Shown here in pieces: positions 38,083 through 50,021 of a DNA stretch of 64,000 nt. Positions within the stretch are counted from its first letter, which is position 1. Each line of letters begins with the position of its first letter. This stretch comes from Paracentrotus lividus. Lineage: Eukaryota; Echinodermata; Echinoidea; Camarodonta; Echinidae. The notes under the pieces were generated by a model. The model was not told the DNA's origin and ran no database searches. It worked only from the letters and a program-made list of their open reading frames with translations. The translations under genes were made by a program, and so were the position numbers. The stretch covers positions 43,923,174 to 43,987,173 of the forward strand of contig CALNVZ010003426.1 in NCBI GenBank assembly GCA_940671915.1. The letters run 5' to 3'.

Positions 38083-38149
38083 AAAGAGAGAGAGAGATAG
38101 TTTTCCTTTTGCCAGATTTTGTATTAGAACCAACTGCAAAACACTCCCC

Positions 38150-39692
38150 TATCCTCACACGTCCACCCACGCACACACACTTCCACGCATCCAAATATAA
38201 CGCACGGTGACCTTTAACGAAGCGCTTTGTTAAGTTGACCACTCTACGAAGATCAATTAATATCTGTTGACACAACAATGCCTCAAAGTCACTCAAATAC
38301 CACCTTCTCAAATTTTGTGAATGAAAATATCGAATATTTCCAAAGGTGAACGTCTTGAGAATGATACAAAGTCACCTTGAATGTGGGTCATATTTAAACA
38401 TCTCTTTCTCTAGGATAATGGGTTCATATCTACGGTTGACTGTCCGAAGTGATTCGAGAATGATTAATTAGAATCACTCAAATTCAAATTTCCGAAAGGG
38501 ATATCTTCTGAAATACGAGTGTAAGGCCTCATTAGGGTGTCAAAGAATCATCTATTACATGTATTTTCATAAATGATTTCGTTGCCAACAAAAATCCATC
38601 CTGTGGGTGTTTGAATAGATCCAACATCTTTTAATTAAAATGTACCTCTTTCACCTTTCAGTTAGAATTGATAAATGTCAGTCCCTCTCGTCCATCAATA
38701 TATAATTATGTAAGTGAAATCATAGGTTGATGTTAAGAATCAGACAGAAGCAACTGACGTAACGTTTTAATTTTCGACACTCTTGACAAATAAACGAATA
38801 TTGAACCAGAAGTTCATTAAGCATAATATCTTTAATCTTTGCATTGCATGACAAGTATCTTACAAAACATTAAGCAGCCCTCATCCAGCCCATCGAATTT
38901 ATTCAGAATAAATAGGTCTACTTAATTTGAAATGGCGGACAATATCTAAAAAATTGTATATTCTTTCGCATACTACATAACAGATTTCCTCTCATCAGCA
39001 AACGAAAGCACATGTTACAGACAGCGGAATGAAACGATCCGATGAGCTTTTTGACACTTGTTTCAGGACTGAGATTATCAGGCCCCAGCCACATAAATCT
39101 AAAGCGACATCTACCCTTTAGTGTGAAGAAATGTCGCTTTCGAATCTGCGTCGCTTGTGTGACTGGATCTACTAGACGCCATAGTACTCTGACTGTATAC
39201 AAGCAGCTGGAGTCCGAGACGCAACAATTGGCAGACAGCAAATAGAAAAGACTCACATTTGAAGCACATACCTCATCGAGACTGTTACATTTGATTATCT
39301 TATATTCTACAAAGGGAAACGTTTCACCATGGCGTTGGGTCAATGTGTCGCCTTCCCTCTCCACGTCGAAACGGACGATTGCAATCACCAAATCAAAGGC
39401 TTGTCGTCGTGATCACAGAGTTTGATATTGTCTCCAAGGCAGTTCCACTTGTACAAGTGCAGGGGCCTAGCTGTCTTATTATGGCGATCTTTGTGGCGAC
39501 AACAGGCGAATTTCAAAATTGTATAGGGTCATATTCAAACGTGAGTGACACGACATTTGGACTGATAGAAGGGCGCATATCTTTGCACTTGTAGATTATG
39601 AATGGACCATGACTACCATATTATGAATAATGTTGGAGTGGCAAGTGTCATTACCAGTTGGATTTGAATTTTACAATTGGTCCTGGAAATTA
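38150..39692. other. Mostly unassigned; one doubtful coding-like stretch
   Basis: A 157-codon minus-strand frame lies at 38918-39391. Its first 40 codons (FDLVIAIVRFDVEREGD to YKIIKCNSLDE) look protein-like and end at a good GAG|GTATGT donor (exon edge 39272). However, the nearest matching acceptor leaves only a 65-base intron, and an in-frame TGA sits just upstream. I recognise no family. It may be an old coding fragment or chance. Confidence 0.25.
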
Positions 39693-40267
39693 AAGTCCCA
39701 GACCGTACCGACAAATGAAAACCCAGATTACATACAAAACGAAAGCTAATAATTTTTCATAATACAACAATTCCCAATTTAAGCGTTTGTATTGTCCATC
39801 TAGAAAGTATTTCATTAAAAAGGTGATCGAACCCCGACCAGGCCATCCCCGCCTCCCAAATACTCGAAAAAGTACCCCTATTTTATTGGCGCGGCTGATG
39901 ACGTCAAAAACTGTTAACGGAATTCTACATGCTAGATGTTGAATGAATTTGCCCTTTCATTCTATAACAATAGAATTCTACCACACATGGGGTCTATTGT
40001 TCTGACATAGCAATACAAACGTGTTTTCTAAAGGCTAAACAAAATCATGCCTGGCCGTAGCATTCCCTTAACATTCTTTGACGTCATCAACCGCACCATT
40101 AAAATAGGGGTAACGTTTCGAGTATTTGGGAGGGATGGCCTGGTTGAGGTTCGATCAGCTTTTTATGAATACTGTTATGAAAATTGAATTTATTTTGGGG
40201 GTATTTATGTTATACACCTACTTAGCTTTCAATCGATGTAAGGTTGTATTTACTCCGTCCACGGTCT
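39693..40267. mobile_element. 570-bp palindromic element, copy 2, abutting the gap
   Basis: About 90% identical by eye to 33226-33796 and in the same orientation. It runs to the first N of the gap, about where copy 1 also ends. The 'protein' frames reported across the gap are only this element read into N. Confidence 0.85.
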
Positions 40268-41261
40268 NNNNNNNNNNNNNNNNNNNNNNNNNNNNNNNNN
40301 NNNNNNNNNNNNNNNNNNNNNNNNNNNNNNNNNNNNNNNNNNNNNNNNNNNNNNNNNNNNNNNNNNNNNNNNNNNNNNNNNNNNNNNNNNNNNNNNNNNN
40401 NNNNNNNNNNNNNNNNNNNNNNNNNNNNNNNNNNNNNNNNNNNNNNNNNNNNNNNNNNNNNNNNNNNNNNNNNNNNNNNNNNNNNNNNNNNNNNNNNNNN
40501 NNNNNNNNNNNNNNNNNNNNNNNNNNNNNNNNNNNNNNNNNNNNNNNNNNNNNNNNNNNNNNNNNNNNNNNNNNNNNNNNNNNNNNNNNNNNNNNNNNNN
40601 NNNNNNNNNNNNNNNNNNNNNNNNNNNNNNNNNNNNNNNNNNNNNNNNNNNNNNNNNNNNNNNNNNNNNNNNNNNNNNNNNNNNNNNNNNNNNNNNNNNN
40701 NNNNNNNNNNNNNNNNNNNNNNNNNNNNNNNNNNNNNNNNNNNNNNNNNNNNNNNNNNNNNNNNNNNNNNNNNNNNNNNNNNNNNNNNNNNNNNNNNNNN
40801 NNNNNNNNNNNNNNNNNNNNNNNNNNNNNNNNNNNNNNNNNNNNNNNNNNNNNNNNNNNNNNNNNNNNNNNNNNNNNNNNNNNNNNNNNNNNNNNNNNNN
40901 NNNNNNNNNNNNNNNNNNNNNNNNNNNNNNNNNNNNNNNNNNNNNNNNNNNNNNNNNNNNNNNNNNNNNNNNNNNNNNNNNNNNNNNNNNNNNNNNNNNN
41001 NNNNNNNNNNNNNNNNNNNNNNNNNNNNNNNNNNNNNNNNNNNNNNNNNNNNNNNNNNNNNNNNNNNNNNNNNNNNNNNNNNNNNNNNNNNNNNNNNNNN
41101 NNNNNNNNNNNNNNNNNNNNNNNNNNNNNNNNNNNNNNNNNNNNNNNNNNNNNNNNNNNNNNNNNNNNNNNNNNNNNNNNNNNNNNNNNNNNNNNNNNNN
41201 NNNNNNNNNNNNNNNNNNNNNNNNNNNNNNNNNNNNNNNNNNNNNNNNNNNNNNNNNNNNN
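40268..41261. other. Assembly gap (994 N)
   Basis: A run of N starts at the end of the palindromic element. Whether its length is measured or estimated cannot be told. The repeat on its left suggests the assembler failed at repetitive DNA. Confidence 1.
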
Positions 41262-41318
41262 CAGCCATGTTTTGAACATTGAAAGTAATGAGTAAAGAAA
41301 ATGGAGTATCATCGAGGG

Positions 41319-41391
41319 ATTATTATAGTTCAGCTGGTAGAGCGCCTTTCTAGTAATCAGGAGGTCTCAGGTTCGAATCCCGATGGTACCC
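41319..41391 (+). pseudogene. tRNA-Thr(AGT)-like pseudogene
   Basis: A 73-base span with tRNA geometry: TA at positions 8-9, a paired D-stem, GGTAGAGC, the anticodon loop CTAGTAA (anticodon AGT) and the T-loop TTCGAAT. The anticodon stem (CCTTT/TCAGG) has two mismatches, the acceptor stem pairs at only about five of seven positions, and the T-stem has one mismatch. It is more likely a decayed tRNA or tRNA-derived SINE head than a working gene. Flanking atggagtatcatcg and cgatggtaccccat form an outer inverted repeat. Confidence 0.6.
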
Positions 41392-41584
41392 CATTTTTTC
41401 ATATTATATATTTCTGGTCAGTTTCCTTCGTTGTTCAAAGTTTTGAACATCTGAGAACTCAACGACGAACAGAAATTTGCTGCGCCAATTTTATCAAATG
41501 AGGCAGCCATCCAAGAAAGAACAGACGACAATCTGTGATTCTAGAGATAAATGAAAAATATTATAAATTAAGAAATGAATAGCT

Positions 41585-42300
41585 AACATGCAAAAGGGAC
41601 TAAATCCATTTTGGCATTTATTTTTTTTTCTTTTAATTGTTTAAATAGTCATTCACCATGTGCATCGAACTGACTATAGTCTAACTCAAAGAAGTTTAAA
41701 GAAGTTTATTAAAATGGTCATGGAATTTACGTTTTCATGCTAAAGGGACTAAATCAAAAACAATTTTCATGCAAAAGGGACTAAATCCACTTTTGCTCAT
41801 TCTTCATAAATCATTGTTTCTTTATTTCACCCAATTCTATGGTTCCATTCAAAAAGTTCTCCTACTATGTTTAAGAGTCATCAATATATGTAACAAAAAT
41901 GACAGTTAAAAAATCCTGCACATGTCTTTTATATATTTTTTTCTCTTTTTTTTTTAGTCCCTTTTGCATGAAAAGTCCCGAGGGGTGATAACTGTACACA
42001 AGGTTTAATATGTACATAATATTAATTTTCTCTTCCCCTACCATACATATTGTCAGTCTAGATGTTGAAATGATTTACTTTTCTGTTTACTACATGTTGT
42101 ACATTTGCCTGATATACCAGCAACTTGAAATTAGTTTTCATTCAAAAGGGACTAAATCCATAAAAATGATAAATATATATCATATAAAATAAAAGACATG
42201 TGCACGATTTATTTATTTATTTTTTATTATTATTATTAATTTTTTTTATTATTTATGAAGAATGAGCAAAAGTGGATTCAGTCCCTTTTGTATGTAAAAT
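41585..42300. mobile_element. Hairpin element built on aaaagggactaaatcca repeats
   Basis: The arm at 41768-41811 (catgcaaaagggactaaat, ccacttttgctcattcttc) is inverted at 42249-42293. Inside it, a second pair involves cctgcacatgtcttttata near 41917 and its complement near 42190. Further single copies of the aaaagggactaaatcca motif lie near 41593, 41743, 41957 (inverted) and 42143. There is no coding capacity. It resembles a fold-back element or nested insertion. Confidence 0.7.
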
Positions 42301-42934
42301 CTTTAAAAAAGCGTCTAAAATATACTTTAGTTCCAAGTCTATAGAAAACATCTAAACTTTTAATAAATTAAAAATAATTCATCTTGAAATTTTGTTTTCA
42401 AAGTTGCTTATTTTTTTAAGCCGGGGTTTCAGTTAAAATCTTTAATAGAGCAACTGAATATTTTAAAACACAGTACAATCAATCATCGTGTTAGACTAAG
42501 TTTCTTTATATTTTAGACTTGGATTTTAAAAAAATGTTAAATTACGACGGCTAATTACAGCCGCGGATGTACGGCTATGAAAACCTGTTGTACTTCTGAA
42601 GTGTCAAGACTTAAAGATTTGGAAGGCTTTAGCCATTTTTCATCGTCTCTGGCTCGTATCCGTCTGTGGTGTACGTCATTTTCATTCTTTAAAAAAAAAT
42701 GCTGTTGAGCCTCAGTGACGTAGAAGGCGTCATTCCTCTTGTAGGTCGCGTTCACATTGTGCTCAAATCACAGAGGTTAAAAGACAACAAGTACAACTGG
42801 GACTTTTTCAAGCTATTATTCAAAATAATTATACCTGTGTTTGTTTACTAAAGGTAACAAAGCCTACATTACAAATTTTATTTGGGCCTTTACGCTTTTG
42901 AGGAGCCCATCCCTACCCCCCTTACAAAAGAAAA

Positions 42935-42979
42935 CAAACGCACACACGCACACACACACCCACACACACACACACACAA
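42935..42979. repeat. (CA)n microsatellite
   Basis: ACACAC tract with a few interruptions. Confidence 0.9.
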
Positions 42980-43427
42980 GAAACGAAGAACGCCCTTTCA
43001 AAACTGGTGACTGGTGCGAATGCATCCATACTAAAATTCCCATAACTGACAATGTAGACGAAAACCACTCTTAATAGCTAACTTTAAGCAAACATCTTAT
43101 CGCTTTTTGACTTTCGAAGTGTGTCCTTAACGACGCGGTCGTGGTGAGTGTTGGTGTTAAATTCCTTTCAACTTAAGTAGGCTAGAGTTTGTAAAGTGTA
43201 AAATAGTTTCTTTAGTAACGCTTAAATTCCTCTCAATCAAACCGATTTGATGGTAACAGACCGGAACTAGAACTGGAAGATTGATATTGTGCTTAAGGTA
43301 ATTAATTCTTAATTAAAAATTTTTAATTAGATAATATTATAACCAACTTGCCAGTGTTTTAAGAAGCATTATCACAGAGGTATTATCATAAAGATAAAAT
43401 AACAGGTAACATGGTAGAAAAGTGCAA

Positions 43428-45003
43428 AGCCCCTTGACCTCAATGTAAAAATCCGCCCACTAATGTAAAAATGCCTCAAATGTCAGCAACGCGTCAACCA
43501 CAATGTAAAATTGCCCTCAAATGTCACAACAGTCAACCAGAAATGTAAAAATGCCCTCAAATGTCCAACAGGTCACACAATGTAAAATGCCCTCCAAATG
43601 TCACAACACGTCAACACAAATGTAAAAATGACCACTAATGTCATACATGTTCGACCACAAATGTAAAAAGTTTCTTTAACCACTAAGTCTGAACATGTCA
43701 ACCGCAAATGTAAAAATTCATTCCATGTATCATAATATGCGGAATGTGAACAAACATTTCAATTAATATTACACACATGCATACTTCCATAGATACATAT
43801 GCACACACATGCACAACACTCACACACAGGCACATAACATCACATATACACACACATACACACCCACACGCATAACGTTTAAACGGGGGAGTGTCCAGTA
43901 ACAAGATTTACTGGTAATGTTTATCAACTATCTTGCTAGCTTGTGTGTAAAAATCGGCATGATCCAATATGGTATGCGTGATTGAACACACAAAAAAAGC
44001 ACATTTTGAAGTCACATGAGTCCCTTTTTTAGGATATAAACTGAGCAAAATGGGTAAATCTTATTTAGAGGCATGTTATAAGTGTCTTTTTTGGTTATGT
44101 TATTATATGAGCAGCTCTATTCCATCAATCTGACAGTTTTACGGAAAATTTTATGGAAAATGCCATTCCCAATCTTTTCAAAATTCAAGCTGAGCCAAAA
44201 TTATGGCGTTAAACAAAGCAATTTTTCTTGAACCTATGCCCATCTATGCACATAACTGTCATGACTATGTGAGTAGGAGTCTGAAAATTCGTGCATGAAA
44301 TCCCTATGAAGGGGGGGGGGCAGGGTGCATGTCCCGCTCGATTCTACACCTTTCTTCAAGAGCCATGGGGGAGGTCGTTTCGCATGAAATGGACGCTTAT
44401 GCCACACAGGTTGGTAAGCGCTATACGGCATCAACAAAGACTCATAATAACGCAGTATTTGCTAGACTAACGAAGTTACAATTTTGCACCCAAAAGGAAA
44501 AAGAATGCCAAAATGGTGCAATATTTTTAGATAATCCATACCCCGTCTTTTTATCTAATCTCTTGTTTTATAAAACATAATGAATGATGAAACATAATAC
44601 TAATATAGAAAGATTTTTAAATCTTTCTATACTATGTATTATGCTTATAATCGTAATTGAAACATTTTTGTTCCATTTAGCACATTCTCATTGTTATAAT
44701 ACATGTGATGAGTTTAATACATTTGTGGTGACATGTTAAGACATTAGTGGTTAAATGAAAACTTTTTACATTTGTGGTCAACATGTTATGACATTAGTGG
44801 TCATTTTCACATTTATGGTTGACATGTTGTGACATTTGAGCGGCATTTTACATTTGTGGTTGATGTGTGTTACATTTGAGGGCATTTTACATTCGTGTTG
44901 ACGTGTGTGACATTTGAGGGCAATTTTACATTTGTGTGTTACGTGTTGAACATTTGAGGCATTTTTACATTAGTGGGCGATTTTTACATTTGAGGCTCAA
45001 CAC
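43428..45003. mobile_element. Fold-back element with tandem-repeat arms
   Basis: The left arm (43428-43727) is an array of units of about 45 bp around caaatgtaaaaatgccctca and tgtcacaacacgtcaacc. The right arm (44715-45003) is the same array in reverse complement (tgacatttgagggcatttta, catttgtggttgac). The outermost 30 bases on each side also correspond in order. The interior of about 990 bp holds a CA tract and a short palindrome around 44603-44627, with no recognisable transposase. Arms of satellite-like repeats in inverted orientation are the hallmark of fold-back elements. Confidence 0.85.
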
Positions 45004-45356
45004 CCCCCCCCTCCTCTCTCTTCTCTCTCTCTCTTTCTCTCTGTCTCCCTTCCCCTTTCGCTCTCTCTCTCTCTCTCTCTTACTCACTCACTTTGTCTTT
45101 TTATTGTTCACTAAATCCTAGTCACATAATCATCATCATCACTACCAACATCTTTACCACCACCACCATCATCATCATTATTACCGTTACTACCACCCAC
45201 ACCATCATCATCGTCATCATTAACTGACTTCCACAATTTTAACTTAAGTTTTGTTAAACTATACCATTATCATGATTATCATCACAGTCTTATCATATTA
45301 AACATCTTCCACATCATCATTTTGCCCTCATCCTTAGAATCATAATTATTCAGGTT

Positions 45357-45361
45357 TGAGT

Positions 45362-45442
<81 letters not shown>
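45357..45442. repeat. (CT)n microsatellite
   Basis: CTCTCT run of about 85 bp; a related shorter CT tract lies at 45010-45080. Confidence 0.97.
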
Positions 45443-45754
45443 ATGTCCTATATCATATCATTTAGCTGTCTAGTCAGCTGTATTCTTCTCATTCTCTCTA
45501 ATCTATCTATAATTCATCATCTTTTCCCCATTTTTCGAATATAGAACCACCTGTTATATTTAGACGTCTGAATAGTTTCACCTGAGACAGGCACCTTCAT
45601 GTTCTTTCGGGGAAATCTCGACAAATATGTGATTGTTACACACCTTTGTGTCAAGTATTATCAGTGTTAGAGATAGTAAAGGCCATGTGATAATCCAGGC
45701 ACGTTGAGGTGAGTTCAATAGCTGGGATCCCTGCTGGGGAGAATACAGTGTCCA

Positions 45755-46060
45755 TAGTGTGTAACGCAATGTGAATACAGTGTGAACACAATTTTAAACA
45801 CAGTGGGAACACAATTTGAAACATAATGTAAACATAATGCCAACATAGTTTGAATGCAAATCGAAACACAGTGTGAATATGATGAGAGACACAATGTGTA
45901 ACAGTGTGAACACAATTTGAAGCATTGTTAGCACAATGTGATCACAGTGTAAAAACATTGGGAACATAGTGTGAAAATAGTGTGAACACAACAGTGTAAA
46001 AGCAATGTAAATATGATTTCACACTGTAAAGGAGTAAAGAACTTCACAGTGTGAAACAGA
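45755..46060. repeat. Degenerate minisatellite of 15-17-bp units
   Basis: Repeated variants of acacagtgtgaacacaattt follow one another with much drift. Several overlapping minus-strand frames (Cys/His/Phe-rich) result from the repeat and are not genes. Confidence 0.85.
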
Positions 46061-46069
46061 ACATCACCA

Positions 46070-48580
46070 ATTGAACACTAACGTAAATCCATCTTCATAC
46101 TGATAAATTCAAAAGTTTCCTCATATTCGACTGTAGGAACACACTACGTAATGGGACACTGTATCTTTTCCAGCAGAAATACAATTTTACATCGATAAGA
46201 CACTAGACCAACGAGTAAGGAAACCAAAATAAGGTTCTAGGACATAATTATACGCAATGACACCCTACCTAGATATTCGACATTAGGATACCTATTCCCT
46301 AGGAAAACCACCCCTGGGACTACAACAGGGCAATAACCCCCCCCCCCCCCCCCCGGACAATTACCCCTAATCCTAACCTTTGGTAGTTTTTCATCTTTTT
46401 TTCTTTTTTCTTTTTTACTTTATTTATTTATTTATATTTTTTGTGGACGTTAACGGATGTATGCATAAACTAAATTACTACTTTTTATTGAACTTTTGCT
46501 AGTGCATTTTCTTATTATTATGATATTGTGATATTTAGAGTTGTTGTCATTTCATTGGTATCGTTTATTTCATCATTTTGAAACATAATACATGGGTAAT
46601 GAATTGAAATCAATTTAATACAAAAGTAGAAATATAATGAAAATCCCAGTAAAAGCAAAGGTTTGTTTGTTGTTGTTTTTGTTCAGGATACGTAAAATTG
46701 ATTTATCCAAAATATCCCATATCATGTTGGTAACTTTTTGCCTTCTGACCACCTTAAGTTACCTTGAATAATAAAGATTAACATTCATTCGTTAATTGGC
46801 GATCTGCAGGTCTTTGGTTCGATTTGGGGGTGACTATGTTTTTCTTCTTCTTCTTCTTCTTCTTCTCCTCCTTCTTCTTCTTCTTTTTAAGTTATTAACA
46901 AAAAACTAAAAAGGAGGGAAAACATAGATGATTCTAAATTAAAGCCTAATTTTCCTGTATCCCTAGCTTGTTTTGTTTTTCCGTTTGTTAGCTTACTGTA
47001 TTCATCTGGGAGATTCATTCAGCAGACCCTCTTGAAATCTACTGCACCTTTCATCTTGCTCACCTCTTATAATTTATGGGGCCTATTTATATTCCACTCT
47101 TTCATATTAAGACTTGGAATTACAACATCAAATAACTACAATGCGCAAAATATAGTCCTGTCGTTTTTTAAAAGCCAGTTTCTTTTAATAATATTTTTTT
47201 CTTTCTCAGAATACTTTTTTTTATATGTTGATGTTGTAGACATCACATGAAAACAAAATACATCATATTATATACATATATATTTCTCTTGACTACTTAT
47301 ATTTCATCTCTGTACATTGATCAAGAAGCTTATAGCAGAAATTATCTATACAACTTTGAAAATATCTTTCGACATTGACCTTAAGAAAATAAGACATTAC
47401 ACACAATGCAATGCAATTGCATTCTTGTTACATATATGCACGTATATAAGCTATTCAATTAAGCATTTTGATATCCAAGAGTTGCATATAATTTCATTCG
47501 AGGTGCAAAAGCAAATTATTATTTGATAAACAAAAACAAAAAACATAGCAACCTACAAAAAGAAAAACATTATTTATTTTTAAAAAAATTCATACTAGAA
47601 GTCAAAGAGATAAAAAATAAAATGTGGTAGATGTAAATGAAATATAATTCATTTTATATGACTGTATAAAATTATTTTTCATGGAGAAAAAATGGAGAAC
47701 CGTGGAATAAAATGTACTCTTTCAAATGTATTGGTAAATATGCTCTCTCATACCTTACATATTTTGTTTGAATACATTTTGAAATGAGACGTGATACCGT
47801 ACAAAGAAACACCTGTCTGTCTTTAGTATTCATGACCTAGCTATAAGTGAACCCATCATTTACTTGGAAATGGAACCGTTCAAATTGTTTACATTATCTA
47901 AGCATTTGACAACGAAGTTTTAAATGTCAATTGTGATTTCTACAATGCAGCATTACTATGTAAATTAAGAGGCGTATTATTACTTCGTATTGTATCATTT
48001 TACGTGGTAAGCCACTCCTTTACGATATCAATTATTATATGCACATTTACATATTTTGTCATTACATACATGAACACCCTGGGAACATTGTTCCTTCAAG
48101 ACAGTGGAATAGTTTCCCCAACAGTCGTGAACTTGGGCGAATTGCTGATTGTCGACACTATTTCAAAATTTATTTGACGTGGAAATTTATTTTTTATTTA
48201 TCTTCCCAAGAATGTACAGCTTATGTGCAACTCATACACCAGCCAGAAAGTAACAGAATACAAAAAGTAAATAGGAGGATATTATCAAAACCGTTGTTAA
48301 ATCAAAATTATGTATAATAAGCCTACCTATCACAAATTGTAAAGACTTATTCACATATTGCGAAATATAAATTATCATAATTAAATCAACAACATGCCAA
48401 ACTACAATTCATACTTCAAATTTTATTCACGTGGTTTCCAATGTGTTTATTACATACCAGGATCATGTAACTGTTACATGCCAGGGCACTGTTACTTTAA
48501 CAGAAGATTTACAATTGTTATTGCAAATCGATAGTAGCCAATCAGGATCCTGCAAAAAGAATGCCTCACTCTGAACCAAT
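46070..48580. other. No gene seen
   Basis: AT-rich DNA with a poly-C run near 46338, CTT units near 46845-46885 and short chance frames. No splice-supported coding pattern. Confidence 0.5.
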
Positions 48581-48582
48581 CA

Positions 48583-48721
48583 GGGGAGCGTTTCATCAAA
48601 GGACTTGTCGGACGTTTTATCCGACAAACTGTTATAAGCTACTGAAATGCTTGCATCTGATTGGCTGAGAGCAAATTTGTCGGATAAAATGTCCGACAAG
48701 TCCTTTGATGTAATGCCCCCC
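48583..48721. mobile_element. TTGTCGG-type MITE, dispersed copy
   Basis: A palindromic element of about 139 bp. CATCAAAGGACTTGTCGGAC at the left is matched by its reverse complement near the right end, and GGGG/CCCC lies at the extremes. The core matches the elements at 6062 and 15344. It sits about 50 bp upstream of the TA-flanked 2.9-kb element. Confidence 0.8.
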
Positions 48722-49483
48722 AGAATTAAATGTTGTTTCATATTTGCAAAGGGCCGTTACTACTAATGGTAGGGGAGACCGGGGACAAATGTAACACGGG
48801 GCAATTGTAACAGAGGCTCCCATTCCTAGCAGAAACACGCTATAAAACTAAAATTTGTAGAGAACATGCGCATAATGCGCTCCACATGCGTGTATGAGGT
48901 TGCAAGTTAGCCGGTCGTGGAACTTTCTACAGCGGAAACACCGTCTTTTTTTGAGCATCAAAAGTAATATTTCACATTCCATTGTTTTTCTTGGACAAAT
49001 ATGTGGAGAGCTACGGCTGTCATTTGTATATTTAGAAGGTATATTCCTTAGGCATATTTTGCTGAGTTTCAACGACGAATACCGAAGCTAAGATAGAAAA
49101 AAATCTCTCCAATATGGTCACCTCTGCAGGGCAATTGTAACAAGCTGTTTAAATTGCCTCTTTCTGTTAAGTAACTCCCGTATAGGAACTCGGTAAAGCA
49201 GATTTCCGCTGAATCAACACGAAGCTATTAAATAACGCAATCTAGGGCCGCGCGAGCGTTTTTTGGAAGTGGAGGGGCTGAGCGCAAGTGGGAGGGAGTG
49301 GGGGGGGGGGCTGAACAGACTAAAATCGCACAAATGTATGGTCATTTTTCCGTTTTTGTACACGTTCGCTGACGAAGCCCTCCAGGCTCCGTGCCCTGCA
49401 AATTAACATAAAAAACATTCAATTGTCCCGGAATTTGTTGCTTCCTAAAGTATAATTAAAATAATCAGAAACTCTGAACCATG

Positions 49484-49669
49484 GAGCTAGTATTAGAGAC
49501 GTCTCCGAGACGTCCTCCAAGACGTCTCCGTGACAATTTAATTTAAAAAAATCCGTCGCGAAATTCAGGAGACGTCTCGGAGACGTCTCTAATACTATTG
49601 ATCCGCGGGAGACAAGATTCCTATTCTGTCGCGGAGACGTCTCCGCGAAGTGAGATAGCACCCTTAGCT
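49484..49669. mobile_element. GAGACGTCTC-type MITE, copy 2 (left end truncated)
   Basis: Contains the GAGACGTCTC-rich arms and the right terminus agtgagatagcaccc of the 35490 element. The left terminus is missing; it starts inside the arm at ctagtattagagacgtctcc. Confidence 0.8.
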
Positions 49670-49757
49670 CAAGCATCATAACACTTTGAATGTATCCAAT
49701 TATAATGCTATCAAAAACAAAAGGTAACGAACACATTATAACCTCCGACATGAAAAT

Positions 49758-50021
49758 TAGGGTGGTATCTCACTTCGCGGAGACGTCTCCACGACAGAAT
49801 AGAAATTTCGTCTCCGGCGATGGATAAATAATATTAGAAACGTATCCGAGACGTCTCGGAGACGTCTCCTAAATCCGGAGACGGATTTTTTTTGATAAAT
49901 TGTGGCGGAGACGTCTCGGAGACGTCTCCGCGATATGGGAGACGTTTAATACATTCTGTCCGTCGCGAAACAAAATTTTCTATTCTTTCGCGAGACGTCT
50001 CCGCAAAGTGAGATACCAGAG
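49758..50021. mobile_element. GAGACGTCTC-type MITE, copy 3
   Basis: The left terminus agggtggtatctcacttcgc and right terminus gcaaagtgagatacc are recognisable, with long GAGACGTCTC arms. It is more diverged from copy 1 than copy 2 is. It lies only about 90 bp from copy 2, inside the TA-flanked element. Confidence 0.8.

Noticed and set aside
37766-38311. 181-codon Thr/His-rich frame on the minus strand
   Set aside because: Product of the GT/CA repeat; no domain, no splice context.
40126-41312. Open frames of more than 340 codons on both strands
   Set aside because: They consist almost entirely of undetermined bases in the assembly gap.
43428-45003. Regular short repeats considered as a CRISPR array
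   Set aside because: Units are degenerate, in inverted pairs, without constant-length unique spacers, and the genome is eukaryotic with introns.
46790-46835. ggttcgattt box-B-like motif, possible tRNA
   Set aside because: No D-arm, anticodon arm or acceptor stem could be formed around it.
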